From Septoria linicola (Eukaryota > Ascomycota > Dothideomycetes > Mycosphaerellales > Mycosphaerellaceae): a DNA stretch of 64,000 bases. A program made the position numbers and the translations under genes. Positions 11,187 through 21,810 of this stretch are shown here, piece after piece. The DNA lies in assembly GCA_024114885.1 (NCBI GenBank), contig CP099418.1:5022001-5086000 (forward strand), written 5' to 3'. The notes below the pieces were generated by a model. That model was not told where the DNA came from, searched no databases, and saw only the letters and a list, made by a program, of their open reading frames with translations. Numbering within the stretch: position 1 is the stretch's first letter; each line of letters begins with the position of its first letter.

Positions 11187-11926
11187 TCACCAGTCACTGC
11201 TAGAACATTCAAATATCGTCGTCTGGATATCCTTCTTGAGTTGCGAGAGCATCCCGTAAAGCCTGCGCTTAATTGTCAGTGACCCTTCGGTACGAATTGT
11301 CGAAACAGACGTCTGACCTTGTTGTAGACCAAGCGCCACTCGCGGTGTGTGTGCCGTAGCTCCGACGTCCATACTACTCTAGCTGGCGGGAGCGTGATTC
11401 GACGCCAGCGACCATCGACTGCTCTGGTCGCCCAGCAATGACCATTGTGACCTGTTCCACCGGGTAGCCCGATGGCAATCTTGATGGTTTCTGGCCTGAG
11501 CCTGCCGTTGAGGTCCGCAAGGACTTCGCGCCGCTTTTTCTCGACATTTGAGACCGCGGTCTGCAGAAGCTTTTGGGGTTCTGCGACGGACGAGAAGATG
11601 AAGAAGCTGCGATTCCAGCTCTCGTGATTAACATCGATGGACTTGATGAGATCGGATCGCTCCTGCCCGATACTATCGAGCCAGCTAGATAAGCAACTTT
11701 GCTCTCCGTACTGCATGGTGAACCGGGCGACCGAATAGTACAGGCCAAGAGCTTCACGACAGATCTGGTGGCAAGTCAGAATAAGTCCTGGGCTACGATT
11801 GATGCTATTGTAGCCCTCCCGGAAGTTCTCGATCTTGACCACTGTGTCGGAGAGTGCAAGCTCGTAGATGTGGTTGCGCAGCTCAGCGGGCAGCGACATG
11901 AGAGGAGAGCTGCTTTGGTTGGCCAT
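11187..11926 (-). CDS. LPAELR-family short protein, member E
   Basis: Two exons: 11926-11318 and 11267-11187, joined across a 50-nt intron with donor GTCAGA, branch CACTGAC and acceptor TTAAG, in phase 0. The product is 229 residues. After a short polar start it has SLPAELRNHIYELAL, the F-box-like opening typical of a large family in Dothideomycetes, then LTCHQICREALGLYY and SWLDSIG. It ends with a motif of type EWRLVYNK just before the intron. The function is unknown; similar proteins are often annotated as F-box-like, without proof. I chose the ATG at 11926 because the upstream extension has no ATG. It lies in tandem with member F, which has the same exon layout. Confidence 0.75.
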
Positions 11927-12456
11927 CTTTGTGGTCAGGCAGTCTGTGCTGTGCCTGCTTGGTTTCGCCACGTCTTGTAGAGGGTAGTGCTTCCTTGTTA
12001 GTGGAAAGGAGCTGGGCTTATCTGCTGGCGGCACTGTGGGTGGAAGAAGAAGCAGTTTATGCTCGGTAACGAATGGGTACTGACAACAGTGAACGCGGAA
12101 ATTGAGCTTCAGCTCATTGTGAGCTCAGACTTTACTGACCTTGGGCTCTCCGATGCTGAAAGTGAGAGGAGTCCGCAAAGGTTATGGCTTTCTGGCTCAC
12201 TTCTAGCTGCTCACTAGTCTTGTACCTGAGTCATTGTCCTTGGAAATGAGTCTATTCGCTCAGTCGAGTAAACGGTCTCTGTCTGCTAGGTCCCTGAGTT
12301 GCTCCAACTGTCCATCGATTTGTGATTGGCACCAAACACTTCCGAGTTGAAGAGAGCCTCGAGGAGATTGTAGCTCAGATCACGCATTGCTGTCGGACGA
12401 TTGCGATCAGTCAGACTATCTGGTCCGATGTCGTTGCCCCTCCCACTCCATACCTT
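11927..12456. other. Intergenic region between two family members
   Basis: It holds the promoter of member E and the 3' end of member F. Nothing further is recognisable. Confidence 0.4.
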
Positions 12457-13466
12457 CTAACTTCGACGAGACGCAGACTTGCAGGTATCATGCCATGATT
12501 TATCCATGAGCCCATCCTCGACTAAATGCATAGGGCAGATCAAGCTCGCCTGAGTGATCAGGTACTTGCTACACTGTGTTAGCGTGCTGGCTGCAAAAAA
12601 AAGAAACAGCGGACTGGTTGGCAGCTCACCTTTCCCTGCGCGGCATACCATTCACGGTACGTTGTCTTCGGGTCCGAGGTCCATACCTCTCCTGAGCCCT
12701 CTAATTTCAAACTGGACTTCACAACCCCAGCTCGCGGCCAAGATGGAGTCTTGCTCTTGAAGTAGCTTCGTGCATTTCTCAGACTCCTTCGCGCTGCCAG
12801 AACAGCCGCCCAGTCCTGGTCTTCTTCCCCGGCAATGTCGCCGTAGCGAATGAATGCTGGAGTGACACGAATGTTTGCAACTGATCTCGCATTTGCTGGG
12901 CCGATCCTCCTCAACCATTCCGGCATTCGATACGCGTTGAAGCCAAAGTCAAAGATTGCCGTCGCGTAGTAAGCTTGAACGTCAGCCTCGCTCATATCTT
13001 GGGTGTTCATTAAAAAGGGGGGGTTCTCAAGTCCTTTCGATATCTTGTAGGCACCCTTCAGCTTGAATACGCCCTGATGCGAAACACGTACTGCCTCTCG
13101 GAGGTAATCTTCCACATTACTCCTGCCTCTTTGTGGTATATTGACTGTTATGTGTGCGAAACTTCTCGATGATCGTAAAGCCATCGGGAGCGTCTCTACT
13201 GTCGACGATCCCTGGTTCCCGTTGCCACGAGCTTGACGCTTTCCTGCAGTGGCCGCAACCTCTTCCTCGCGCTTCCTCTTGTTTCCTTTGAGACGCGCTG
13301 ATTGTACTGATGTCGGCGCTGTGGGTTTGAAGCGGTCGGGATGTCCACGAGGGAGTATGGTTCCTTGAGGTGTTGACATCATGAGCCGCCACTCAGAAAA
13401 CCCCCGAATGCATGATGATGGTGTTGTTCGACTGCGAAAGCTGACTTGGTGCCGAGTAGCTTGCAT
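12457..13466 (-). CDS. Divergent LPAELR-family protein, member F
   Basis: Exon 1 is 13466-12630 and exon 2 is 12573-12457, joined in phase 0 over a 56-nt intron (GTGAGC donor, CTAACACAG end). The product is 317 residues. The N-terminal third is basic with a nuclear-localisation-like KRKREEE. The LPAELR motif is degraded to LPMALRSS, but the central part MPEWLRRIGPANARSVANI and the pre-intron block VWTSDPKTTYREW clearly match the other members. The intron sits at the same place as in members A, B, C, E and G. The upstream ATG at 13466 is taken as the start; Met28 or Met29 (near 13385) is an equally good start. Function unknown. Confidence 0.65.
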
Positions 13467-13638
13467 TGGAGGAATAAGGCTACTGAGGTGAGTGAGCTAG
13501 TGCTCTTGTACCGTGGAAGTGAAGCTGTGATCGAGCTCGTTCTTGCAGAAGTGAGCTGACGCGCACGACGGAAACTTCACGTTCTCTCGAGCATGGAGGC
13601 ATGAAGCGCAGGGTGGATGATTGACGATCAGCTTCCTT

Positions 13639-15062
13639 TCAGCCTCCCGCATTACCACCGAACCCTTTTCGCTCTCTATGCACAGACAAAGTGTGGTCGT
13701 CTCTGCTCTCGGTGGCAAGATCAGCAGCCTTCTCCATCTCCTCATTGTCCTCCAAAGTCCTTGCTTCTGGCTCATGTTCCTTCAGGTTAGCCAGACAAGG
13801 CGCGTTGAAGAGCTTCCCGTTCCACGCGCCCATTGCTGTTCTGAGAAAGATGAAGACCCATAGCAATATCACAGACGTGCCGAAGATGGTGCCTAGTACT
13901 CGAAAGAATAGAGACGGAAGTTCTTGACCTAAGAGGATAGTGGAAGTAGAGTAGACGCCGAGAGGAAACGTGAACCCCCACCAGCCCATGTTGAAGGGGA
14001 ATGGCCGAGCTTTGTAGATGGATGCGAGCGCCAAAGCAAACCAGATAAGACCATATGCCCACATGATGAGTGAGATGAAGAAGCCAAGAACATATGCAAT
14101 GCGGCCTGCCATGGGGTCGATAGTGCCTGTTGTGGGAAAGAGTCCATTAGCCACTTTGCCAAGATAGAGCACAGTGTAGCCGCCTAAGCCCAGCGGACCG
14201 AGTGGGAGGAAGGCTGATACGATGACCTCGCGAGGCGGCATCTTGTGAAGAGCCAAACGCTGATAGTAGATGACAAGCACCGACAATGCCATCGGCACGC
14301 CCATACCCCACATCACATAGCTTGCCAGGAGTGTTCCAAGCGCAACCTGAGGATCGGGTATTACGCCCGCGAGCTGTGACCCAATGCTAGCTGCTACAAT
14401 GGTAGCAGCGATTGGGAGCAGTTGAGCAGCTGTGATCGAGTCAAGCGAGCGTTGATGTGAGGCGGACATGCTAGTATCATATCAGCGCAAATCTGTGACC
14501 ATAAAAATGCAGAGCCTTACAGCAAGATGCCCAGAGACACTGTCACAGCTACACCCACCACACTGTCAACAATCCACATGACGAAAGCAAACCAGACCGC
14601 CCACCCTCCCCAAGATGGCACACAGACAGACGTGAACATCCTGATGATAGTGGCAAAGCCCATCGGAATAGTACCCAGGAACAGACTGTTCACCGGATCC
14701 TGAATCATCACCGTCCAGATCTCAGGCCAGATCGTATATCTGGCGACTGAGATCATGAAGAAAGCAGAAAAGAGAGCCACGTTGAGGACGAAGAAAATGA
14801 TGGAAAGGTAGTACAGCCAGTCCGCCTTCCATGGAATCGCGATCAGGATGTTTGACACAATACCAGTGCCCATAGTGACGCTGAACCACGAAGGACTGAA
14901 GTTGCGCACGATGCGGCGCCAGCCGTGGTCATTCTTGGAGTTGTGAACATGCTTGCGACTTCCATTGATGGCTTTTCCTGGCACGTCTGTGTTGTCGGCT
15001 TGTCCATCACGGTCAGCATCAAGCTTCTGTGCGGCGGGCCGTGTCACGGCAGGGTTGTCCAT
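13639..15062 (-). CDS. ssu1: Sulfite efflux pump of the SLAC1/TDT family (Ssu1-like)
   Basis: Exon 1 is 15062-14521 and exon 2 is 14470-13639, joined across a 50-nt intron (GTAAGG...TAG) in phase 2, giving 457 residues. After a hydrophilic N-terminus the protein has about ten hydrophobic segments. The first begins at the family signature FSPSWFSVTMGTGIVSNIL, and later blocks include GIPMALSVLVIYYQRL-like and PFNMGWWGFTFPLGVY sequences. Yeast Ssu1 exports sulfite at the plasma membrane, and fungal homologues are used in sulfite tolerance and in breakdown of host keratin or cystine. The C-terminal tail is acidic. The adjacent downstream gene is an MFS transporter on the same strand; no functional link is proven. 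Substrate (sulfite rather than malate or another anion) is inferred from fungal orthology. Confidence 0.92.
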
Positions 15063-15243
15063 TAGGGCTGTCGTCGGGCATGAGAGTGATCAGAAACCTT
15101 TGTGCGAGATCTGATGAGACTACATGTTGCTGTCTGGCGCAAAACATTTGTGTAAACGAAGACATTTCGGGAGATGACGTTCAGCCATTCAGCCGACGCC
15201 AAGATCACAAACTAGGATGGTCTGGTTGTGGACGTATCATTTT

Positions 15244-15313
15244 ATTGACCGAGTCTACGAGGTCTATCTTACTCTTCGATTGACCGAGTCTACGAGGTCT
15301 ATCTTACTCTTCG
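15244..15313. repeat. Perfect 35-bp tandem duplication
   Basis: The unit beginning ATTGACCGAGTCTACGAGG occurs twice, head to tail (15244-15278 and 15279-15313), with no mismatch, and is followed at once by eight A residues. It lies at the border of a TA-rich block. Confidence 0.9.
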
Positions 15314-15879
15314 AAAAAAAACAGGGTCCAAAAACGATTGGCTGAGAGTGCGCCAAAAAAGAACGGGCACGTGACCTAATACCCTTAGCATGTGTAGACT
15401 CTTCACTCCTATTTGTAAACAAATCGTCCTTCTATACTGCCGCCCTTTGTAATATCGACGTATTACTATAGACTCCGTATCCGATAGCACTAAGCTTTAT
15501 AGTAATTACTACACCGTTAAATAGTAGGGCCGTAGTACGCGTGCTTAGCTTTGTAATAGAAATTATAGCCCGCTTGCAAGTTCGTAGGAAGCCGCAGCCA
15601 CTCGTGCGTAGAGACCGACCTCATCCGCCGACGAGATGCTAATCCAGTCCCTATTACCCCTGCAGCCTACTGTAAAGGTGTTGTTACTTGCTAAGACGCG
15701 GAGGCTATCACGTGCGCGGCGCTACGTAGTTCCGAGTCAACAGGGTCAGATCTTTGCGTGTACGCGACAGGGACCTTGTTTTGTCCTCATGCTATGCAAG
15801 TGAGTCTTGCTGTCATACAATAAGCTGTATCTATGCCGGGGTAGCATCGCTATACAGAAGACCATTTCTCGTCTCTCCT
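15314..15879. other. TA-rich block, possible RIP-mutated repeat relic
   Basis: Between the Ssu1 and MFS genes the composition changes: TpA is frequent (TATAGTAATTACTAC, CGTTAAATAGTAGG) and no frame is open for long. This fits the remnant of a repeat mutated by repeat-induced point mutation, but no transposase, reverse transcriptase or terminal repeat can be seen. It is called only from composition. Confidence 0.35.
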
Positions 15880-17868
15880 TTACAAGCTCTGCCTTCCTCT
15901 GGTCTCGTAGGGCAGCACCAGCATAGCCAAGAAAGCTGCAAAGAACAGTCCAGCCGATGCGTAAATAGGCGCCTTCGGGTCTGCATTACCAGCATTGACT
16001 GCCACTATTGGTGCGCAAAGCCCAGCGAGTCGGTTCACGAAGCTGGAGATACCAGTTCCCGTTCCTCGATTTGGTGCGGGAAAGACCTCGGGCGTGTAGG
16101 CGTAAAGTACGCCATACATGATGTTCTGGAAAAAGGCTTCCAGGCTAGACATTGCCAGCTGGTATCCACTAGACGTGGCTTGCGTAAACAAGATTAAGAA
16201 GATACCAGAGAGAACGGTCGCGATTGCCATGGTGTTCTTGCGGCCGAGGTACTTGACGTTAACAAGGTAGCAGGCCAAGATGCTACCAGGGACTCCCACA
16301 ACAGACGTAATTGCGTAGTCGCGATATGTTGTGTTCTCAGAAGTCTCACCGCCTCCTCCGCTCTGAGCGAGATACTGCGGCAAGAATGCGTTGAAGAGTG
16401 GATATCCCATGCCAATTGTCGTCCAGATGAACCAAATGAGAACAGTCGAGATAGCGAGTCGTGGGCCACGGAAGAGGGGTCCGATACGTTCGGCAGAAAA
16501 GGAGCTGAACTTGCGCTTGATGATCTCTTTGTTGCTGAGCTTCATGTCTGCGACCTCATCCGGATGGCCACCGATTGCGTTAAGGACATCCTCTGACAAC
16601 CATGTCTTGGCCTTGTTGTATCTCGCAATACCTCGTACGACAGCAACAGCTTCATTCTGTCGGCCTCTCGACAGCAAAAACTTCGGTGATTCGAACAGGT
16701 GGAAGAGGAAGAATCGGCAGATAAACATGAACATCGTGATGGCTCCAGAAGTAAGCACCAGGTAGCGCCAGCCCCAACGATCGCTGTAGTTAACAATGAA
16801 GACCCAACCAATGAGTGAGGATACGAGTTGTCCGATGGGCCAAAAGACTGATAACATCGTGAGTAGTCCGTTTGAGGACGGCGGCAAGAATTCGAGGAAG
16901 AGGGCGCCATCAACAGGCAGATTCCCACCAACTCCGAGTCCGATACACGCGTAAAGGGCGCACGTGCCGATCCAAGTAGGTGCACCACCTGCAGCAAGGC
17001 CGAAAATGCCGGCGAGGAGTAACTTATGTCACGTCAGCATGTCCGACTTTCCGGTACATCTTCGAAGAACTCACTGTGAAGTTGAATGCAAGTCGTCTGC
17101 CAATAATGTCCGACATGACTCCCCAGAAGGATGCGCCAATACAGAGTCCAAGAAACAAACTCAATGTGGTGTACCGCACCATATTGCTGTCAATACCAAA
17201 TTCAGCGCTCAGAGACGGAAGCGTAAGGGCTATGCCTTGCAACCACAAATTATCAGCGAACCAGCCAAAGCCACAAAGGACGAAGAGCTGCCACTGATAG
17301 GGACCCTGAGATGGTGTGTCAGAAGCTGTTGACACCACTGTGCAAATCCAGGGAGCTCGAACTTACCATGCCAATGTCCTGGATGGCCTTGTTGATGATC
17401 TTCGATTTGGCTGTGCGGCATTAGTCAGTCTGTTCCCGCGACAGGTTTTTGGGGGACTTACTATCATACGCTGTCTGCGTACCTCCAGCCGCGAGTTCAC
17501 TTTCGATCTCGGCTCGCAGGCTCTCCAGTGTAAGCCGTACAGGTCTAGCTTGCTGATTGCCTGAGTCGAACGACGATGGAGTCTCGATGCCCTTCTCCGA
17601 GTCTGTGCCCAGACTACCTTTGCGGTCACCAATGTTGCTCCCTACGGATCGGCGTCTCGGTGCTCTTCGTCTGAGAGTCAGCCATGATTAGGGGCAAGGC
17701 ACTAGATTTCTCACTCACTGGTCTAGAGGCACGTATACATCTTCGAAGTCGGCTGCATCATGTTTCGCAAAGCTGGTTGTATCAGCACATAAAATTATCG
17801 CTGGACGCAAGTGCGTCTGTTCAAACTCTCTAGTCAACTTACGAATTGATGAATTGCAGGATACCCAT
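15880..17868 (-). CDS. Major facilitator superfamily transporter (sugar/SV2-like)
   Basis: A six-exon model holds phase throughout: 17868-17843, 17772-17719, 17670-17462, 17410-17367, 17305-17075 and 17022-15880, with introns of 70, 48, 51, 61 and 52 nt carrying GTAAGT, GTGAGT, GTAAGT, GTAAGT and GTGAGT. The product is 568 residues. The N-terminal ~130 residues are cytosolic and charged. Membrane helices begin at FVLCGFGWFADNLWLQGIAL. The loop GVMSDIIGRRLAF is the MFS motif between helices 2 and 3, and FLLSRGRQNEAVAVV marks the central loop after helix 6. Twelve helices are expected. The general shape is that of phosphate/organic-cation/SV2-type transporters in the MFS; the substrate cannot be read from the sequence. 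The N-terminal ATG (MGILQF) was chosen because it alone joins in phase to exon 2. Confidence 0.88.
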
Positions 17869-17960
17869 GTTGCTTGAGTTTGACGATCAGGTCTGTAATA
17901 AATTCGTCGTCAACCAGCTTCACGCGAGTCACCACAGTCGTGCACGATCGATAGTCGACG

Positions 17961-18173
17961 CGTTTTGGCGCTTTTGGAATCGGGTTGCTGCTTTTGGGAT
18001 AATTGCCAGGAATGTCACTGCTCGGCCGTTCGTGATGATTGTTGATAGTCTGAGTCGCTTTTGGGATTGCCGCGTATGGGTGCTCGTGCTCAGATCCAAA
18101 GGAGAAGTTCAACTAGTACCTCCGGAGGAATGCTTCGACGAGTGATTGCGGCTGCAGGATGTGGCGCTTTTGG
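17961..18173 (-). promoter_or_regulatory. Cluster of five CCAAAA(GC) elements upstream of the MFS gene
   Basis: On the gene's own strand CCAAAAGC or a close variant occurs at about 17961-17967 (CCAAAAC), 17969-17976, 17989-17998, 18056-18066 and 18164-18173, that is 90-305 bases before the ATG. Four of the five share CCAAAAGC. This looks like a repeated operator for one transcription factor, which I cannot name. Confidence 0.35.
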
Positions 18174-19720
18174 CAATTCGTTGTCGACAGCAGAGATAAG
18201 TTCACCTCAATACGCTTCCAAGATGATGCCAAGGATAATCGTTGCTCTGATCTACGTAGTAGATGTCTCGTTTCGTATGGTCTAGATACTGGAGAGCGGT
18301 GTTGACTTCACAAGTCAGTGGGGAGTCGGGCGAATCTGGAGTTCGGCGCTCTTGAGGAAAAAGAGTCGTGCAGCAGCTACGCTCTCACGAACTGAAGAAG
18401 GAGCGAGCTTTTATGGAACCAGCGGCTCGATCGCATTCGTCCAGTGGCCTCATCGTGTTAGTCACAGACAACTGGCATCGTGCTCCGCCCCCGTGGGCTC
18501 TGCGGAGGAGACAATACCCACTTATACCGCATGTGAACCAATGGACTGTAGTGCAATAGAATAAAATGCTTTCTGACCTTGAGCCAAGCATTTCGGCCCT
18601 TGCTGCCGGCGCCACATCCCTGACACGCTTTCTCTTGTCCCAAGGCTTGAAAACAACGTAAGCAGTTCTGCGAGCCTTGTCAGGTACAAGAGAGGCTCGT
18701 GGATCGATCGCGTTGACTTGCCATCAAGCAACACTTCTTCGCCGTGAGCGATTTGCGCACGACGAGCCGCAAGTTTCGTGGCATCGGCATCGTATGAAGC
18801 AGACACCTCGACGCCGACCAGCGGCGACTGGGAAGGTTGCGAATGTCGCGAGAGAGTGGCGCACTCTTCAACTTCTTCCATCGCTCTCATCCGGTTCCTG
18901 TCGGCCACCAAGACCGGCCTCGGTGCCCGGTGTATGCACGAGATTCGCGTTGCACTTCACGATTGCACAAGTTCCAGAAAGGATCCAATACCGTGCGGCC
19001 ACTTACCTAAAATCTGAACTCCGGACTCCAGGATCGTACTAGGGAGTCGTAGGAAAAGGCTGGGATCGTGCCAAACGTCAGTTTGGAGACGGCGCGTGGC
19101 TCCACTGAGGCGACGAAGACGGACCGTTTGTCACATGGCAAATTTTACAAGTCTTCAACAAGAATGGCTATTCTCGGCTCAGCCAGAACGCTGCTGAACT
19201 GAAGGCATTTACATTTTTGTTGGGAACGCATTGGCTAGCTCTATCGTATTTTACAAAGCGGCTACGACGTTCATTTACGTGATCATTGGATCTCCGTACC
19301 TGTGCTTTCACTTTTATGTGTTGAGAGCGATCAAATTTGACCACCTGCGGCATCAGGAGCATCTCCTTCGCACACAATCAGGATTCAGAAGAACAACCCC
19401 TCGTGCTAAGTGAATATTGAGCGATGTCTCACTGATCACACCTTGTGTCGGATCTCCATACCATTTCATGCAACAGAGCTCCTGTGGCCCTGTAGCGATT
19501 GTGCGAAAACACTCCCCCAGCGTCCATCGCCGCTCATTGGTGCTTCAGCGATTTCGCCCCGCTTCTATTCACGCCCTTTAGCATTGGTATGCTTCGAGCA
19601 GACTCGATTTCGAGCCGGTGCGGTGTCTTCGTCGCTCGTTCCTTGAGTTCTGTCCTTCAGCACTTTCCACCCAGCCCTTCCCTCAGAGCCTCCTCGCCCC
19701 ACCTTCATCGATCCGACCTC
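18174..19720. other. Intergenic region without a supported gene
   Basis: Frames of up to 129 codons overlap on both strands (for example 18522-18911 minus and 18677-19042 plus). None has a recognisable domain or a convincing splice pattern. A small unannotated gene cannot be excluded. Confidence 0.35.
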
Positions 19721-19969
19721 TCATTGTCCTCCCAAGTTTCGCGTGAGCACGAGCGTGACGAAAATAGCCAGCGCTGTGACCAGGGCAATGAAAAGCAGGC
19801 TGAGCGCCATACGCCACTTGCGCCACTTTGGCGTCCTCCTCGGAGCTGGTCGCACTTCCTCGAACTCTTCGCGGGCGAGGTAGATTGGTGGCGAACGGTC
19901 GTACATGTCGAGACCACCGAGTCCTCGAGGTCCCATGCTGTGGGAGAGCGCAGAGATGGCGATATGCAT
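19721..19969 (-). CDS. Small single-pass membrane protein, hypothetical
   Basis: An 82-residue frame has an internal start option at Met12. After a polar, Arg/Pro-rich stretch (YDRSPPIYLAREEFEEV, then PRRTPKWRKWR) comes one hydrophobic segment of about 20 residues (ALSLLFIALVTALAIFVTLV) and a very short tail. A basic flank followed by a helix suggests a tail-anchored or single-pass protein with its N-terminus in the cytosol. I do not recognise the family. The length is at the lower limit for a real gene, so the call rests on the composition of the helix and its basic flank. Confidence 0.45.
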   Translation of the reverse strand: MHIAISALSHSMGPRGLGGLDMYDRSPPIYLAREEFEEVRPAPRRTPKWRKWRMALSLLFIALVTALAIFVTLVLTRNLGGQ

Positions 19970-20341
19970 GGTCGTGCGAGGTGGTGATGGCAGAGGTGGT
20001 TTTGATTAGAGAGGTGGTGGTGGTTGATGCCTTTGGCTTGATTGGGTCTTGTGTGGTATGTGTTGAGCGGAGTAGGTGATTGGTCTTAGTAAGGAAGTTA
20101 GAGGGACAGGAGAGAGGTCTTGCGAAGGGTGACCAAGAGCTGAAGTCTCAGACTGGTAGTGAATGGCATTTTTGCATTCACCCAAATGTGATCGCAGTTG
20201 AAAGCTTATGTGTGAGGGAATCCGACAGCCTCGAGAACTTTCACATGCAGATCGCGCGCTGAAACCAGGTGGCCGCTTTCACGAAGGTGAACAACTTGTT
20301 CCTTGTGGTAAAATGTTTCTCGTGACACGCAGTCACTGCTT
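19970..20341. other. Intergenic region with a palindrome
   Basis: No gene is visible. It contains the inverted repeat GTGAATG...CATTCAC at 20159-20181, about 190 bases upstream of the small membrane protein gene. Confidence 0.4.
20159..20181. repeat. Inverted repeat GTGAATG-N9-CATTCAC
   Basis: Perfect 7-bp arms flank a 9-nt T-rich loop. The same arms recur at 44838-44853 and 45030-45050. Confidence 0.6.
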
Positions 20342-21810
20342 TCATCTACCGAACAGCATTACGCCCTCGGTTGCATCCTCATCCCCGTTGGCCATCTCCT
20401 CGTCCTCAGCTTCCGGCTCACCCAGGACAACCCTCTGCCCGAACAAGCTTGAGAACAACTCATCCGACTGTCTCTCGCCCCAGCTAGTCTTATCTTCGGG
20501 CGCCATGAAGTTCTGTAACTTTTCGTGAACAGTATATCTCAATTTCCTCCCTTTGCTAGCTTTGGTGTCCACGTTCTTTTTGGTCTTATTGTCTCGTCTC
20601 ATTTGGAACCCGATGTCAATATTGGATGCCGCGACAGAGTCCGCACTTTTCTGCTCAAGAAGCTCTTTGAGCAGAAGTCCATAGAAGTCCGCATCGTCGT
20701 AGATCTTCGAGTCTTCCGTGATACGCTGAGAGACCTGCAGAGGTGCACAGGACCTCGGGGCGTGTGCTCGCTTGATGAGGCGGTCAAGATTAGTCTCTGC
20801 AAGCTGTTCTTGGATCACGTCGATGATCGTCGCCTGTGCAGTCTGATTCAATCGACCTGCTTGTGCCTGGACGGTTGGGCCTTGGGTTTTGTTGGACCAC
20901 TTTTTGAGGACCGCGTCGCGAGCAGGTCGACTTTCTAATTCTTGGACTTGGAAATGCGACCAGAGAGCTTCGGTGGGTGTCGTACTGGAAAACTTAGCCC
21001 GCTTCCGCTTTTGTCCAGTTTTCGCCGCAGCCAGATCCTCCCGGAATGTGTTCAGAGAGTTCCATAAGTTGAAGGCGGCGGTCTCGGCGGCGTCCATGGC
21101 TTGCTGCGCATCAGATCGCTCGGCTTCAAGCTGGTCACCCGCTGTGCCCACGAGAGTATTGGCTGCAACCAGTGACTTTTGCAACTTCATTCTGGTATTG
21201 AGCAGGGCATCGAAAGCTGTTCGCTGTCTTTTGACTGCTCGACCTTTCTCAGCATCTAGCCTGCCTGCCTCCGACAGTGTTGTTGACACTGCCTTGCGTT
21301 GCTCTTCTTTCTGGATCGCGGCGATCTCTTTCCTGGCGGCACTTGCATCTTCCTTCGCCGGTCGCCTGCGATCCTCATGCTCATCGCTGAAGTCCGTCTC
21401 GTCGGTGCCGTCGTCCAGACTGCCCTCGCTATCATCGCTACCATCAAGCCCGTCGCCGTCGCTCATCTCCTGACCCTCACTGTCGTCCTCATCTTCCTCA
21501 TCACTCTCGGCGTCCAGATCTTCACGGCGAACCTTTGAGCCCCGGTACTGCGGCCCCAAAGCAACCTCCTTTGGCTTTCGCAAGCGACTCTTTCCGACAG
21601 CAGCGTAGTGTTCCCTCCCCTCGTCCTCATGCCCGTCGTCCGGGCTTTCGTCGTCGCTGTCGTCCAGTGGCACATCTTCCTCGGGATCAAAATCTGCAGC
21701 ACATGTCAGCACTTGTCGCGCGTGACAGCCTGGCATGGATCACCTTTTGCACCAGTCTGCATATACTCGTCAAACTCGCTGGCGCGATTGTGCCCTCTGT
21801 TGGGAGCCAT
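20342..21810 (-). CDS. bfr2: Ribosome biogenesis protein Bfr2 (AATF/Che-1 family)
   Basis: Exon 1 is 21810-21744 (ATG GCT CCC ...) and exon 2 is 21693-20342, joined over a 50-nt intron (GTGATC donor, GTGCTGAC branch, CAG) in phase 1, giving 472 residues. The start reads MAPNRGHNRASEFDEYM and joins to DFDPEEDVP, as in homologues. A long Asp/Glu-rich region follows (about 50-140), then a coiled-coil AATF segment, and near the C-terminus the TRAUB-type block IYDDADFYGLLLKELLEQK and a KASKGRKLRYTVHEKLQNFM motif. Bfr2 is a nucleolar factor of the 90S pre-ribosome needed for early 18S rRNA processing. Domain order and length match the family. Confidence 0.93.

Noticed and set aside
12591..12629. 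Short 39-nt intron ending at TTTGCAG in member F
   Set aside because: It leads to TAA after three codons; the acceptor at 12574 after CTAACA gives a normal 56-nt intron and a family-sized exon 2.
17834..18112. 92-codon minus-strand frame as a separate gene
   Set aside because: It overlaps the ATG exon and promoter of the MFS gene in another frame; its IPKA/NPIPKAPK repeats reflect the repeated CCAAAAGC elements.
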